Below, in pieces: positions 42,445 through 51,164 of a stretch of 64,000 nucleotides of DNA. The stretch is from CAJXNP01 sp050305935. Its GTDB lineage: Bacteria > Bacteroidota > Bacteroidia > Cytophagales > Cyclobacteriaceae. The first letter of the stretch is position 1. Each line of letters starts with the position of its first letter. Position numbers and translations under genes: made by a program. The notes beneath the pieces were generated by a model that ran no database searches, had not been told where the DNA came from, and worked only from the letters and a program-made list of their open reading frames with translations. The stretch is taken from the NCBI GenBank assembly GCA_050305935.1, contig JBNLGG010000008.1, positions 1 through 64,000 of the forward strand, written 5' to 3'.

Positions 42445-45090
42445 ATGGTTTTTCATTTCCGATCTTTTTTCCTGTTTATTTTAATCGTTTTTTCTTCTTC
42501 CTTATTATTTGCCGATGCCGGAAGAGCCTTGAAACTTTACGAGAAAAAGGACTTTGAAAAATTGCCAGAATACCTTCAGAAAAACCTGGAGAAGGACAGT
42601 CTTGCCCCTGGAATCAAATATGTCTATTCGCTTTTGCTTCTCGACACCGGCTTTGCGGGCTATCATATTGACAGCGCATACATTTTTATTGTAGATGCCC
42701 ACTACTCCTATTCTTTGATCGATGAAAAAGAAAGGAGCAAGCTGGCCAAAGATGGTATTTCCGATTCAACTATCCTGCGCCAGAAATCACGGGTTGAAGC
42801 GACAGCCTTTAGAAGAGCTAGGGATGAGCATTCGATAGCAGATTATGATTATTATATTGATTTTTTCAGTACGGCCAGGGAAGTGGATAGCGCGATAGTT
42901 TACCGGGATCAAATCGCCTATTTCAATGCAGTGGAGGAAAATACCTATCAGGCATTTGAATACTTTTTCACATCGTATCCAAATGCCGTCCAGGTGAAAG
43001 AGGCTATGAGAAATTATGAGCGATTATTATTTCAATCGAAAACGGGTGGGGGCAGGCTAACGGATTACATACGCTTTTTAGAAGAAAATCCTGATACCCC
43101 ATATCGCTCTGAAGCTGAGCTGGAGATACTCCTTCTGGCAACTGCCGATAACAGCGAAAAAAGCTATGCCTGGTTTATGGAAAATTATCCACGAAGCCGG
43201 TATAAAAAACGCGCAGCAGATTTTCTGTTTCATGTACTATTATTTAATCATACTCCCACAGAAATTATAGATAGATATCCGTTTTATGCTGTGCATGATT
43301 CACTAAAAAACATTTTAAATCTCTATGATGAGACCATATTCCCGATTTTTGAGGAGGGCCGCTATTCATTCATCAATTCCGATGGGAATACTGTTCCCGG
43401 TATATCTGCAGACTCTATTCCTCCAGATTTGATTTGCGGAAATTTGACAAACGATATCATAGAAGGCTATTCCGACGATTCTCTTTTATTAATTTCCCTG
43501 GATGCCGGTATCATTCATAGAGGACCGAAGGCAAACGTAGAATTTCTCAAAGGTGGATTTATTCTTCTGGAAACCGACCGGGAAAAAACGCTGGTGCATA
43601 AAACAGGAACGGTCATCCGGTCCGGGGATTTTGATGAAGTAGAACTCCTTGACAATACCTTTTTCAAATACAGAAAAGGTGAAAAATGGGGACTTTTTTC
43701 GGTAATGGGAAAACAAATCCTTTCGGCCGAATTTGACGAAATCGAAACAGAAAGCGGATTTTTTGTTTTAGTAAATGGAGAACACCTTGCTATCACAAAT
43801 AAAGAAGAACTTAAAAAAGCTGCTGAAGGAATTGATATACCTTTATTCTATAGCTATGATGACTACTTTTCTATTGATGATTCTCATCTTATCGTTATAA
43901 GCGATAAAAAGGAAGCCCTTTTAAAACCAGACCTTAGTATAGCCATTAAGCTTGAAAACCATAAAATCAACCGTTTTTTTGGTGGGTGGATGGTCGAATC
44001 GCAAGATGGGTACAGACTTTATGATGAGGAATTTGAGCCGCTCTCCGGCGAAACGTATAGTAGAATTTTAAAGGATCCCCATAAGATGGCTTTTCGCCTA
44101 AAAGGCTTGTGGGGTATCGCATTTGAAGGACAGAAATTTAACCAGGGATTATATTTTGACTCCGTTTATTTTTTACATGAAAACATTACGCTGTTATTTA
44201 ATCAGCAAAACACTTATGTCCGATATAAAGGTGACAGCCTCCATAAATTAGATGATTATCTAAAATTGAGCCTGCTAAAACCACAGTCAATCTCGGGCAC
44301 GGGTGAAAAATTGCCCGGCTATTTGCTGATTGAAACAAAAAGGGGTTTTCTCAAAGTGATGGACGAAAGCGGCGTCGAGGTAATCAGTGGGAAATTTGAC
44401 GAGATTGAAGCGCTCGGGAAGGAATACCTGGTTGTCACCAGGAACAATAAAAAGGGATTGTACCTACATACGGGAAAAGAACTACTTAAAACCTCCTATC
44501 AGGGTATAAGCAACTACAACGACGGGTATGTGAGCACCATGTTGAATAACAAATTTGGGATTTTTCACTATCAGGATGAGCTGCTTCTGAGTGCCAAACA
44601 TACCAAAACGCTTAAACCATTTGGTCAGCACTACTTTGTGTCAGAAAGTAGTGACCGTTTCGCCTTTGTTAATCGTGAAAATGAATTTATCACTGAGTAC
44701 CAATTTAAAAAGATCGAATACTGGAATGATACTTCAGCTCTGGTGAAAACAGATGATAACTGGCAAATTTTTGATATAAAAAATAACAAGGTTGCCTATG
44801 ATGGGATTACCTTGTATGAAAATTTAGAGAGTCCCGGGGGCGAACGTCTGATCCTTATTACTAAGGAAAATCAAAATGGAGTTTTGAGTAACCTGGAAGG
44901 AGAAATCATCGGCCCTACTTTTAATGCGATTTACAATGTTGGGAGGATCAGTGAACCAGTATTCTTTGCTGAAAAGTATGTGAAGGAAGCTGACTTTTAC
45001 ATAGTCATCTACTACAAAAAGTCCGGCGACATTATTAGAAAACAGGTTTTTACAGACGAAGAATACTGGAATATCTATTGCCAGGAGTAA
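42445..45090 (+). CDS. Large secreted WG-repeat protein
   Basis: 881 residues. Signal peptide to about residue 25 (LLFADAG). The first 300 residues are helical and resemble the solenoid that precedes WG repeats in Bacteroidota proteins. From about 330 onward come repeats of roughly 40 residues with a K.GLF or WGLF core: EKWGLFSVMGKQILSAEFDEIE, LWGIAFEG, KKGLYLHTGKELLKTSYQGI, NKFGIFHYQDE, DNWQIFDI and NGVLSNLEGEIIGPTFNAI. These are degenerate WG beta repeats of unknown function, periplasmic or surface-exposed. It is monocistronic, with its own promoter candidate. Confidence 0.85.
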   Translation: MVFHFRSFFLFILIVFSSSLLFADAGRALKLYEKKDFEKLPEYLQKNLEKDSLAPGIKYVYSLLLLDTGFAGYHIDSAYIFIVDAHYSYSLIDEKERSKLAKDGISDSTILRQKSRVEATAFRRARDEHSIADYDYYIDFFSTAREVDSAIVYRDQIAYFNAVEENTYQAFEYFFTSYPNAVQVKEAMRNYERLLFQSKTGGGRLTDYIRFLEENPDTPYRSEAELEILLLATADNSEKSYAWFMENYPRSRYKKRAADFLFHVLLFNHTPTEIIDRYPFYAVHDSLKNILNLYDETIFPIFEEGRYSFINSDGNTVPGISADSIPPDLICGNLTNDIIEGYSDDSLLLISLDAGIIHRGPKANVEFLKGGFILLETDREKTLVHKTGTVIRSGDFDEVELLDNTFFKYRKGEKWGLFSVMGKQILSAEFDEIETESGFFVLVNGEHLAITNKEELKKAAEGIDIPLFYSYDDYFSIDDSHLIVISDKKEALLKPDLSIAIKLENHKINRFFGGWMVESQDGYRLYDEEFEPLSGETYSRILKDPHKMAFRLKGLWGIAFEGQKFNQGLYFDSVYFLHENITLLFNQQNTYVRYKGDSLHKLDDYLKLSLLKPQSISGTGEKLPGYLLIETKRGFLKVMDESGVEVISGKFDEIEALGKEYLVVTRNNKKGLYLHTGKELLKTSYQGISNYNDGYVSTMLNNKFGIFHYQDELLLSAKHTKTLKPFGQHYFVSESSDRFAFVNRENEFITEYQFKKIEYWNDTSALVKTDDNWQIFDIKNNKVAYDGITLYENLESPGGERLILITKENQNGVLSNLEGEIIGPTFNAIYNVGRISEPVFFAEKYVKEADFYIVIYYKKSGDIIRKQVFTDEEYWNIYCQE

Positions 45091-45204
45091 TAATATTTTA
45101 AAGAGGATGTTCATGTAAGCAGGTAATACTTTGTAAATACAATCATTAAAACATTTGCTATGAACATTCCCGAATCTCCTCAAAAAAAACCCTAGGTACT
45201 TCAA

Positions 45205-45396
45205 ATGGAAGAAGGCACCGATTTCTGGTGTGCCTGTGGCAGAAGCAAGAATCAGCCTTTTTGTGACAGTTCGCATAAGGGATCGAGCTTTAGTCCGGTT
45301 AAAACCATTCTCGAAAAGGATATGAATGTGGCATGGTGCGGTTGTAAAATGAGTAAAGACTTTCCATTCTGTAACGGTAGCCATAAAAGTTTATAA
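45205..45396 (+). CDS. CDGSH iron-sulfur protein, upstream part cut by amber codon
   Basis: 63 residues with two CDGSH-type 2Fe-2S motifs: CACGRSKNQPFCDSSH and CGCKMSKDFPFCNGSH. All cysteine and histidine ligands are present, but the usual CDGSH is CDSSH in one and CNGSH in the other. The natural gene probably began at ATG 45160: twelve codons upstream, MNIPESPQKKP is followed by TAG (45193-45195) and then VLQ in the same frame, where relatives have PYVLEMEEG. Translation may now begin at ATG 45205, which keeps both clusters, or the gene may be a fresh pseudogene. Confidence 0.75.
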   Translation: MEEGTDFWCACGRSKNQPFCDSSHKGSSFSPVKTILEKDMNVAWCGCKMSKDFPFCNGSHKSL

Positions 45397-45435
45397 GCCA
45401 TAAAAATTAAATTTTATTTCTACTGATCTCTTGAC

Positions 45436-45443
45436 TAATTTTG
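45436..45443 (+). promoter_or_regulatory. Candidate -7 box of UbiA gene
   Basis: TAATTTTG matches TAnnTTTG and lies 25 bases before the TTG start of the prenyltransferase gene. This gives a short leader and supports that unusual start codon. Confidence 0.42.
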
Positions 45444-45467
45444 TTGGAACCCTGAAATTCCACCAAA

Positions 45468-46337
45468 TTGCCAAACCTAAATTCTACAGCGGCATTTTTT
45501 AAGAACTTATTAAAGCTTACCCGCTTTCCTAATTTACTTATCATTGGAATAACACAGTATTTTGCTGCTATTTTTCTTATTGGTCACCCTGACAATTATT
45601 TTTATTTGCTCACGGACATAAAGATGTTGGTGCTTACCTCTTCTACCATAATCATTGCAGCAGCGGGATACATAATCAATGATTACTACGATGTCAAAAT
45701 AGACTATGTGAACAAACCGGAAAAAGTGATAGTAGGGCGACATATCAAACGAAGAATCGTACTTTTTTCCCATTTCGCGCTTAACATGGCTGGCATAACG
45801 CTCGGGTTTTGGTTAAGTTGGAAAATTGCGGCTATCAATTTCGTTGCTGCTTTTCTCCTTTGGGTCTATAGCAATCAATTAAAACGGCTTCCGTTTATCG
45901 GAAATTTGCTTATCTCACTTTTGACCGGTGCATCCCTGATGGTGCTGGCTGTTTACTTCGAGCGAAATTTTTATTTGATACTGAATTATGCGGTTTTTGC
46001 ATTTTCAATCACTATCATACGAGAAATAATCAAGGACATGGAGGATATGACAGGCGATGAGTTATATGGTAGTAAGACCCTTCCTATTATCTGGGGCGTT
46101 GCCCGAACCAAAGTTTTTTTGTTCATTTTAATTTTCTTTTTCATCATACTGCTGTTCTACCTTTCACATATTTTGGGGAACACCATACTCAACACTTTTT
46201 TTGTGATTCTTTTAATACCCATTTCGTATTTCAATTTTCTCCTGTATAAGGCTGATACAAAAAAGAAATTTAACGAGTTGAGTAATTATTGTAAACTCTT
46301 TATGTTGGCGGGCATATTCAGTATGACGTTCTTTTAA
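45468..46337 (+). CDS. UbiA-family prenyltransferase
   Basis: 289 residues with eight or nine membrane helices. The first Asp-rich motif is NDYYDVKIDYVNKP (near residue 70) and the second is EIIKDMEDMTGDELYGSKTLP (near 185); these bind Mg and the prenyl diphosphate. The branch resembles geranylgeranylglycerol-phosphate transferase-like proteins of Bacteroidota rather than quinone enzymes, but the acceptor is unproven. The start is TTG at 45468; no ATG occurs before the first helix. It is followed by purN after 9 bases. Confidence 0.88.
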   Translation: MPNLNSTAAFFKNLLKLTRFPNLLIIGITQYFAAIFLIGHPDNYFYLLTDIKMLVLTSSTIIIAAAGYIINDYYDVKIDYVNKPEKVIVGRHIKRRIVLFSHFALNMAGITLGFWLSWKIAAINFVAAFLLWVYSNQLKRLPFIGNLLISLLTGASLMVLAVYFERNFYLILNYAVFAFSITIIREIIKDMEDMTGDELYGSKTLPIIWGVARTKVFLFILIFFFIILLFYLSHILGNTILNTFFVILLIPISYFNFLLYKADTKKKFNELSNYCKLFMLAGIFSMTFF

Positions 46338-46346
46338 TAACTCCTC

Positions 46347-46913
46347 ATGAAAAACATAGTCATTTTTGCATCAGGCTCCGGAACCAATGCCGAGGCGATC
46401 ATCAAACATTTTCAACATAGTTCTAAAGCGAAGGTAGCCTTGGTCATTAGTAATAATGCTTCGGCCTTTGTATTGGAGCGGGCTGGAAAATACAAAGTGG
46501 AAACACTGGTGTTTAACCGACAAAAGTTAAACGAAACCGAAGAAGTCGACCGGGCGCTACGGGATCGGAATATTGATTTTATAGTCCTTGCCGGTTTTAT
46601 GTTGCTTTTTCCAAAACGATTGATAAAAAAATTTCCAAATAAAATACTGAACATACATCCGGCATTGCTTCCAAAATATGGTGGCAAGGGCATGTATGGA
46701 ATGTACGTGCACGAAGCGGTAGTTTTGAACCGGGAAAAGGAAAGTGGAATTACGATTCACCTGGTCAACGAATACTACGACCAGGGTGAGATTATTTTCC
46801 AAGCCAGCTGTCCGGTTAGTCCGGAGGATTCTCCTGAAGACGTGGCTTCAAAAATACATATATTGGAGCATGAGCACTACCCAAAGGTAATCGAGGAGCA
46901 GTTGATGAAATAA
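46347..46913 (+). CDS. purN: Phosphoribosylglycinamide formyltransferase
   Basis: 188 residues, typical GART length. Transfers formyl from 10-formyl-THF to GAR in purine synthesis. Seen are IVIFASGSGTNAEAIIKHF (phosphate loop), VLAGFMLLFPKRLIKKFPNKILNIHPALLPKYGGKGMYG with the catalytic Asn and His, and HLVNEYYDQGEIIFQ with the catalytic Asp. It is co-transcribed with the prenyltransferase gene and followed at once by a terminator. Confidence 0.96.
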   Translation: MKNIVIFASGSGTNAEAIIKHFQHSSKAKVALVISNNASAFVLERAGKYKVETLVFNRQKLNETEEVDRALRDRNIDFIVLAGFMLLFPKRLIKKFPNKILNIHPALLPKYGGKGMYGMYVHEAVVLNREKESGITIHLVNEYYDQGEIIFQASCPVSPEDSPEDVASKIHILEHEHYPKVIEEQLMK

Positions 46914-46967
46914 AAAAAGGGAGAGGCTGATTTTAGGGTTAGTAAAGTCAATCCAATCTCCCTTTTT
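46914..46967 (+). terminator. purN terminator
   Basis: AAAAAGGGAGA at 46914-46924 pairs with TCTCCCTTTTT at 46957-46967, directly after the purN stop. The U-run lies within the right arm. The remaining 274 bases to 47241 are AT-rich and hold no gene, RNA or repeat that I can support. Confidence 0.7.
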
Positions 46968-47241
46968 AGCTAAAAAACATATTGCGACTATGATTATAGC
47001 AACAGCTATAATTTCTTATAAACCAATTAAGCCCTATCCATTCATTGCTTCAATGGTTTTGTGCAAGTCAACATACATTGAAAAAAATTTCTCGTCCTCA
47101 TTACTTTGCCTCATTCAAGGCAAAAAATTCATTGCTTTAGAAATTTAGGCAAACATATAGTTTTTTTCCGTGTGATCTTCAATATTTCCCCAATTTTTGC
47201 TCACTTTTTTGAGGATTAACGTTCAAATTAAGCAAATCAGA

Positions 47242-47424
47242 TCAGCTATTTCTGATCGAGTTTAAAAAGTCTTCGATTAATCTCGTATTGGCGCTGATAT
47301 TAAAATTATCCCTTCTTTTGTTCCCTTTTACCTTTTTTACAGTCTCCACAGAGCAGCCAGAAACATAGGCCACCATTTTGTCGGGTATTTTAATTATCTT
47401 ATCAATGTTTACTTTTTTATCCAT
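47242..47424 (-). CDS. Small HTH-like protein
   Basis: 60 residues. IPDKMVAYVSGCSVETVKKVKGNKRR reads as a short helix-turn-helix in which a second helix begins at SVETVKKV, as in small Bacteroidota Cro-like proteins, followed by a helix with TRLIEDFLNSI. It lies divergent from the XRE regulator gene about 130 bases away. Reality is likely but not certain given the size. Confidence 0.5.
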   Translation of the reverse strand: MDKKVNIDKIIKIPDKMVAYVSGCSVETVKKVKGNKRRDNFNISANTRLIEDFLNSIRNS

Positions 47425-47552
47425 TAGTTCGACTTAATTTCTCTCCGTAAATGTATTTTGCAACTAAATTAAGTTTTTTTCCGAATTATAGAAATATTAC
47501 GGGAGGGGAAATTGGTTATTACTAAGTATATATTTTATCAAACTGCTATTTG

Positions 47553-48050
47553 ATGGATCAAACTCCCAACGATAGGTTGCGACATTTTAGAATTGAAGAG
47601 TTGAACTTGAGCCAAAAAGACATGGCTCAAACGCTCGGCATGCAGCAAGGTTCTTACTCGGATATCGAAAGAGGCAGGGTAGGAGTAAGCGGTATTTTAA
47701 CCAAGCTTATAAAAAGCTTTAATATCAATCCGATATGGCTTGTGGAGGGTTTTGGGAAAAAAAAATTGGAGGACATAAGCTACCTGTATGATGAGTCCAC
47801 CTTAACGGTCGTCAGCGAGGATAAAGAAAAATATGCCGCGCAAGACGATGCCTTTCAATTGATGGATGAACTGGAAAAAAAATGTCAATCAGAAGAGTCT
47901 AAACAACTCGTTTCCCACCTGAAGTCGGTGGTCGGGAAGCTTATCGTTGACAACAATGAAAAGCTTAACGAAATCAATGAGCTGAAGGGAACGATTATTG
48001 ACCTCTATCGGAAGAGGGAAAACCTGAAAAATATTATTAAAAAGTTCTGA
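47553..48050 (+). CDS. XRE-family HTH regulator with coiled-coil tail
   Basis: 165 residues. N-terminal Xre/Cro helix-turn-helix (LNLSQKDMAQTLGMQQGSYSDIERGRVGVS, residues about 18-50), then PIWLVEGFGKK, a linker and a C-terminal coiled coil (LKSVVGKLIVDNNEKLNEINELKG) for oligomerisation. It converges on the TPR gene with 7 bases between stops. It may regulate the adjacent lipopeptide/TPR cassettes or the small HTH gene; no operator was identified. Confidence 0.85.
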   Translation: MDQTPNDRLRHFRIEELNLSQKDMAQTLGMQQGSYSDIERGRVGVSGILTKLIKSFNINPIWLVEGFGKKKLEDISYLYDESTLTVVSEDKEKYAAQDDAFQLMDELEKKCQSEESKQLVSHLKSVVGKLIVDNNEKLNEINELKGTIIDLYRKRENLKNIIKKF

Positions 48051-48057
48051 TATAAGA

Positions 48058-49338
48058 TTAGTCAGTGGCAAGCCAGTTTTTTACCTGTTTTATTCCTTTG
48101 TAGAATTTGACTGCCTTATATGCGACGAATGCAAAAACAATTGTTAAAATGGACATTGAAATTTTAAACCATGAATTTTCTCTTTCCATTGACGCGAGCT
48201 GTAGTTCCTTTGCTTGCTTTTCAAGAATCCACTCTACTTCTTTCATACGGTACTTTGCATTTTGCTCTGTTAGTTTTTCTTTAGCTCCTTGCAGACTTTC
48301 GACTTGCTGAAGATATAGATCGTTAAATGAGAATGCTTTTTGAAAATCCCCCAATCCCTCATATGCTTCAGAAATATTTTTTGATGACCTCATAAATTCA
48401 TAGTCAAAAGAACCTTGATGCGAAAACTCCATGCTCTTTTTATAAAATTCGATCGCCCTATACCAATCTTTTTCCTTTAAATAGACATCTCCCAAATTGT
48501 TATTTAACCACTTTAACCTTTCTGTGTCATTTAGTTTCTGGCTAATTAATAGGGCCTGATTATAGAAATATTTCGCTGAATCAAACTGGTCTTGTTCTAG
48601 ATAGGTCCCCCCCAGATTACTTACGTACCAGGATCTTTTTTCGTCATAAACACTATTATCATTACTAATTCTAAGGGCTTGGAGAAAATACTTTTGCGCT
48701 TCGCGAAACTTTTGCTGTCTCTTTCTAAGAATTCCAAAGAGGTTATAGGTTTCAGCTAAGCTTCCCTGGTCACCTAACTCCTCATACAATTGCAAGGCTA
48801 TATTTAAGTGGTCTTCTGCCTGATTATAATCATCCAACTTATAATAGGTCAGGCCAATATTGTAATTTAAAACGGCAATATGGGATGCGGAATTGATTTG
48901 ATTGGCAATATCTAGTGCTTTATTGAAAAAGTTAATGGCCTCGTCAAACCCGTAAGTTAAATCATATATGGATCCAATACTTTGAAATAATTTGAGTTCA
49001 CGTTCTTTGTACACTTTCGAAGTGAGATCATTTTTCTGGATATAATTAATTCCCTGAAAAAATTTCAAGGAGGCATTATCAAATTGATTCAACTTGAAAT
49101 AGGCATGCCCGCTTGCATAGTAGGATTTCACGATGCCAAGTTTGTAGTTTTTGTCTCTAGAGTGATCAAACAACTGTTGAGAATAATATAGGGAAGAATC
49201 AATGTCTTTTTCCAGGTAATCCCAGGCCCGATCATATAGTTGTTCAATTTCTCTTTGTTGAATATCCTGGGATTTCAATCCACCGTTCACAAACAACACA
49301 AAAAGTAATACGATTTTTAAACTCCTAGCCATGTACAC
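48058..49338 (-). CDS. Membrane-anchored TPR protein, cassette copy 2
   Basis: 426 residues. A signal sequence at the N-terminus, at least seven TPR units between about 35 and 345 (for example LNYNIGLTYYKLDDYNQAEDHL, LNNNLGDVYLKEKDWYRAIEFY), a coiled coil with KEVEWILEKQAKELQLA, one membrane helix (about 390-408), and a tail of about 18 residues ending GIKQVKNWLATD. The layout is that of Bacteroidota TPR sensor kinases or LuxR proteins but with no output domain. The copy at 49806-51080 has the same layout and tail. A tiny lipoprotein gene precedes it. ATG 49332 is an alternative start. Confidence 0.88.
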   Translation of the reverse strand: MYMARSLKIVLLFVLFVNGGLKSQDIQQREIEQLYDRAWDYLEKDIDSSLYYSQQLFDHSRDKNYKLGIVKSYYASGHAYFKLNQFDNASLKFFQGINYIQKNDLTSKVYKERELKLFQSIGSIYDLTYGFDEAINFFNKALDIANQINSASHIAVLNYNIGLTYYKLDDYNQAEDHLNIALQLYEELGDQGSLAETYNLFGILRKRQQKFREAQKYFLQALRISNDNSVYDEKRSWYVSNLGGTYLEQDQFDSAKYFYNQALLISQKLNDTERLKWLNNNLGDVYLKEKDWYRAIEFYKKSMEFSHQGSFDYEFMRSSKNISEAYEGLGDFQKAFSFNDLYLQQVESLQGAKEKLTEQNAKYRMKEVEWILEKQAKELQLASMERENSWFKISMSILTIVFAFVAYKAVKFYKGIKQVKNWLATD

Positions 49339-49358
49339 TAAATTAATTATATATTAAA

Positions 49359-49389
49359 TATAGCAGGAAAATAACATTTTCCTGCTATA
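49359..49389 (-). terminator. Hairpin between lipopeptide 2 and TPR gene
   Basis: A perfect 14-bp stem (TATAGCAGGAAAAT and its complement) with a 3-base loop, 20 bases after the lipopeptide stop on the minus strand and followed by TTTAATATA. The equivalent hairpin in copy 1 is at 51112-51145 and shares ATAGCAG. It could set the ratio of peptide to TPR protein by partial termination. Confidence 0.7.
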
Positions 49390-49409
49390 ATGACTAGAAT
49401 AGTTGACTA

Positions 49410-49580
49410 CTATTTGTCTCCCGGTTTGGTGTTGGTGCCTCCATCAGTCAATTTCACCTCAAATTTTTCTGTGTTTTTGTTCAGATCTTGTGGTGTAACA
49501 TCCTCATCATTAAGGATTGAACAAGAAGTGATAAATCCAATGGCAAATACACCAACTAAACAGGTTAATAAACTTTTCAT
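49410..49580 (-). CDS. Tiny lipoprotein/lipopeptide precursor, copy 2
   Basis: 56 residues. MKSLLTCLVGVFAIGFITSC is a lipoprotein signal with Cys 20 as the likely lipidated residue; 36 residues would remain (SILNDEDVTP..., KFEVKLTDGG..., ending KPGDK). Copy 1 at 51165 is nearly identical through DEDV.P and then diverges but keeps KFEV.LT.GG. Coding character is supported by this conservation and the shared position before a TPR gene. The ATG lies inside a conserved RNA stem. Confidence 0.72.
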   Translation of the reverse strand: MKSLLTCLVGVFAIGFITSCSILNDEDVTPQDLNKNTEKFEVKLTDGGTNTKPGDK

Positions 49581-49704
49581 AACTTTAAATTTTGGTTAAA
49601 CATAGCCTAAGTTATGAAATAATGTACCCTCTTAGCGGTACCTATTAGTTGGTTTGGTATAAAAACCTTAATGATATAACACCTTCTTGGTTTAATCCAA
49701 TTTT
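49578..49704 (-). promoter_or_regulatory. Conserved leader of cassette 2
   Basis: About 127 bases that are largely the same as the leader of copy 1 (51342-51469). In the RNA, CAUAACUU (from 49616-49609) pairs with AAGUUAUG (49585-49578), which contains the peptide start codon, across a 23-base loop. A short GTACC/GGTAC stem lies further upstream. An upstream AUG in the loop opens a short frame that overlaps the true start by ATGA. This suggests translational control. Confidence 0.55.
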
Positions 49705-49805
49705 AGGGACAGAAAAACCAGCTTGGAGGCTATCTTTGGTCGTAATTATTGTTTCTGGTTGCTTAACCCCTTCATCCTAAGTATGGGAGTTGTTTTTGTT
49801 CTGGC

Positions 49806-51080
49806 TCATTCGGTGGCAAGCCAGTTTTTTACCTGTCGTATTCCTTTGTAGTATTTGACAGCCTGGTAGGAAGCCACGCTGATTAATGCAAGCAATAAGA
49901 TCGATGAAAGCTTTAGGAATAGAATAATATTTTTTGATAGCGCGATTTGCCTTTCCTGAGCTCTTTTCTCCATTTGCCATTCCATTTCCTTCATCCTATA
50001 GATTGAATTCTGTTCTAGCAACTTGCTTCTTGTCTTTTCTAAAAGTTCAGCGTGGGAAAGATACAACTCATTAAATTTAAGGGCGTTCTGATAATCACCA
50101 ATGTTTTGATAAGCAGAAGCTAAATTCTTGCAGGCCCTTTGATATTCTTCGTCAAGATTAGTATCGGTTATTGAATTGAATGTTGAAGCGTAATAATCAA
50201 TTGCTTTTGAATAATTTCCCAGTTTTAGATATGCGTCTCCGAGATTATTTTGAATCCAGTTAATCTTTTCCTGATCGCTTTTCTTTTCACTAATATCCAA
50301 TGCAGATTGATAATAGTAAATAGCAGAATCCAGGGCGCCTTGATCAAAAAAATTGTCGCCGATATTGCTTATATAGTATGCAAGGTTGTCGCCACTTTGG
50401 TTGGATTCAATTGCCAGGCTATAGTATTCATTAGAGTTCATAAAGTCTCTTAAGTAACTATATGCATTACCAAGGCTATTGTAAATCTTGGAAAGCTGCG
50501 ATTTGTTAGTAGAGGAAAGATATTGTTTTGCAGTTAAGTAATATTCAATTGCCTCCGGGTAATTTTCTGATTTTTCCCTGATTACTCCCAAATTGTAATT
50601 TAATGACGATATCTCAGACGAGTCATTTAATTGATAGGAGATGTCCAGAGCTTTTAAATAGTAATCCTGGGAGGTTTCATATCCATAGGTCTTAAAGTAA
50701 GCTAAACCTATGTTTTTGTAAATTTTGATTTTCCTTTTGTTAAAATTATTGGATTCATTTTTTTCAATGACTTCCAGTGCTGCAAAGGAACTTTTTACGC
50801 TTTCGTCAAAAATCTGCAATTCATTAAATGCCATACCTCTTTGATAATAGGCGTAATACAAACCTTCCGTATAATCCATTTCCTTGGCTAGCTTCAATTG
50901 ATTATCGGTGAGCTGTACGACTAGTTCCGGACTCTGATATAATAAGTCCCAACCTACAATATTTAAGGAATCTACTTTCGCTTTCTGTTCTTTAAAACCA
51001 CCTGCGTTGGCTGTATAACCATAAAAAGCCGATAAAAGAAAAGATAAAAATAAAACCCTAATTCCCATAGAACGTCGCAT
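49806..51080 (-). CDS. Membrane-anchored TPR protein, cassette copy 1
   Basis: 424 residues with the same plan as the protein at 48058: signal peptide (YGYTANAGG), a chain of TPRs (LKIYKNIGLAYFKTYGYE-like units, LGDAYLKLGNYSKAIDYY), coiled coil MKEMEWQMEKRAQERQIAL, a membrane helix (about 385-405) and a tail GIRQVKNWLATE. The tail matches copy 2 almost exactly while the TPR part has diverged, so the short cytoplasmic end seems to be under selection. Preceded by lipopeptide 1. An internal ATG at 51068 could also be the start. Confidence 0.88.
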   Translation of the reverse strand: MRRSMGIRVLFLSFLLSAFYGYTANAGGFKEQKAKVDSLNIVGWDLLYQSPELVVQLTDNQLKLAKEMDYTEGLYYAYYQRGMAFNELQIFDESVKSSFAALEVIEKNESNNFNKRKIKIYKNIGLAYFKTYGYETSQDYYLKALDISYQLNDSSEISSLNYNLGVIREKSENYPEAIEYYLTAKQYLSSTNKSQLSKIYNSLGNAYSYLRDFMNSNEYYSLAIESNQSGDNLAYYISNIGDNFFDQGALDSAIYYYQSALDISEKKSDQEKINWIQNNLGDAYLKLGNYSKAIDYYASTFNSITDTNLDEEYQRACKNLASAYQNIGDYQNALKFNELYLSHAELLEKTRSKLLEQNSIYRMKEMEWQMEKRAQERQIALSKNIILFLKLSSILLLALISVASYQAVKYYKGIRQVKNWLATE

Positions 51081-51111
51081 ATGATTCGTCTCTTACAATA
51101 TGTAAATATAA

Positions 51112-51145
51112 ATATAGCAGAATTATAACTCTAATTCTGCTATAT
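51112..51145 (-). terminator. Hairpin between lipopeptide 1 and TPR gene
   Basis: ATATAGCAGAATTA pairs perfectly with TAATTCTGCTATAT (14 bp) over a 6-base loop, 19 bases after the peptide stop and followed by TTTATATTT on the minus strand. Equivalent in place to 49359-49389. Confidence 0.7.
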
Positions 51146-51164
51146 AACCAGAATTAGAGATCTA

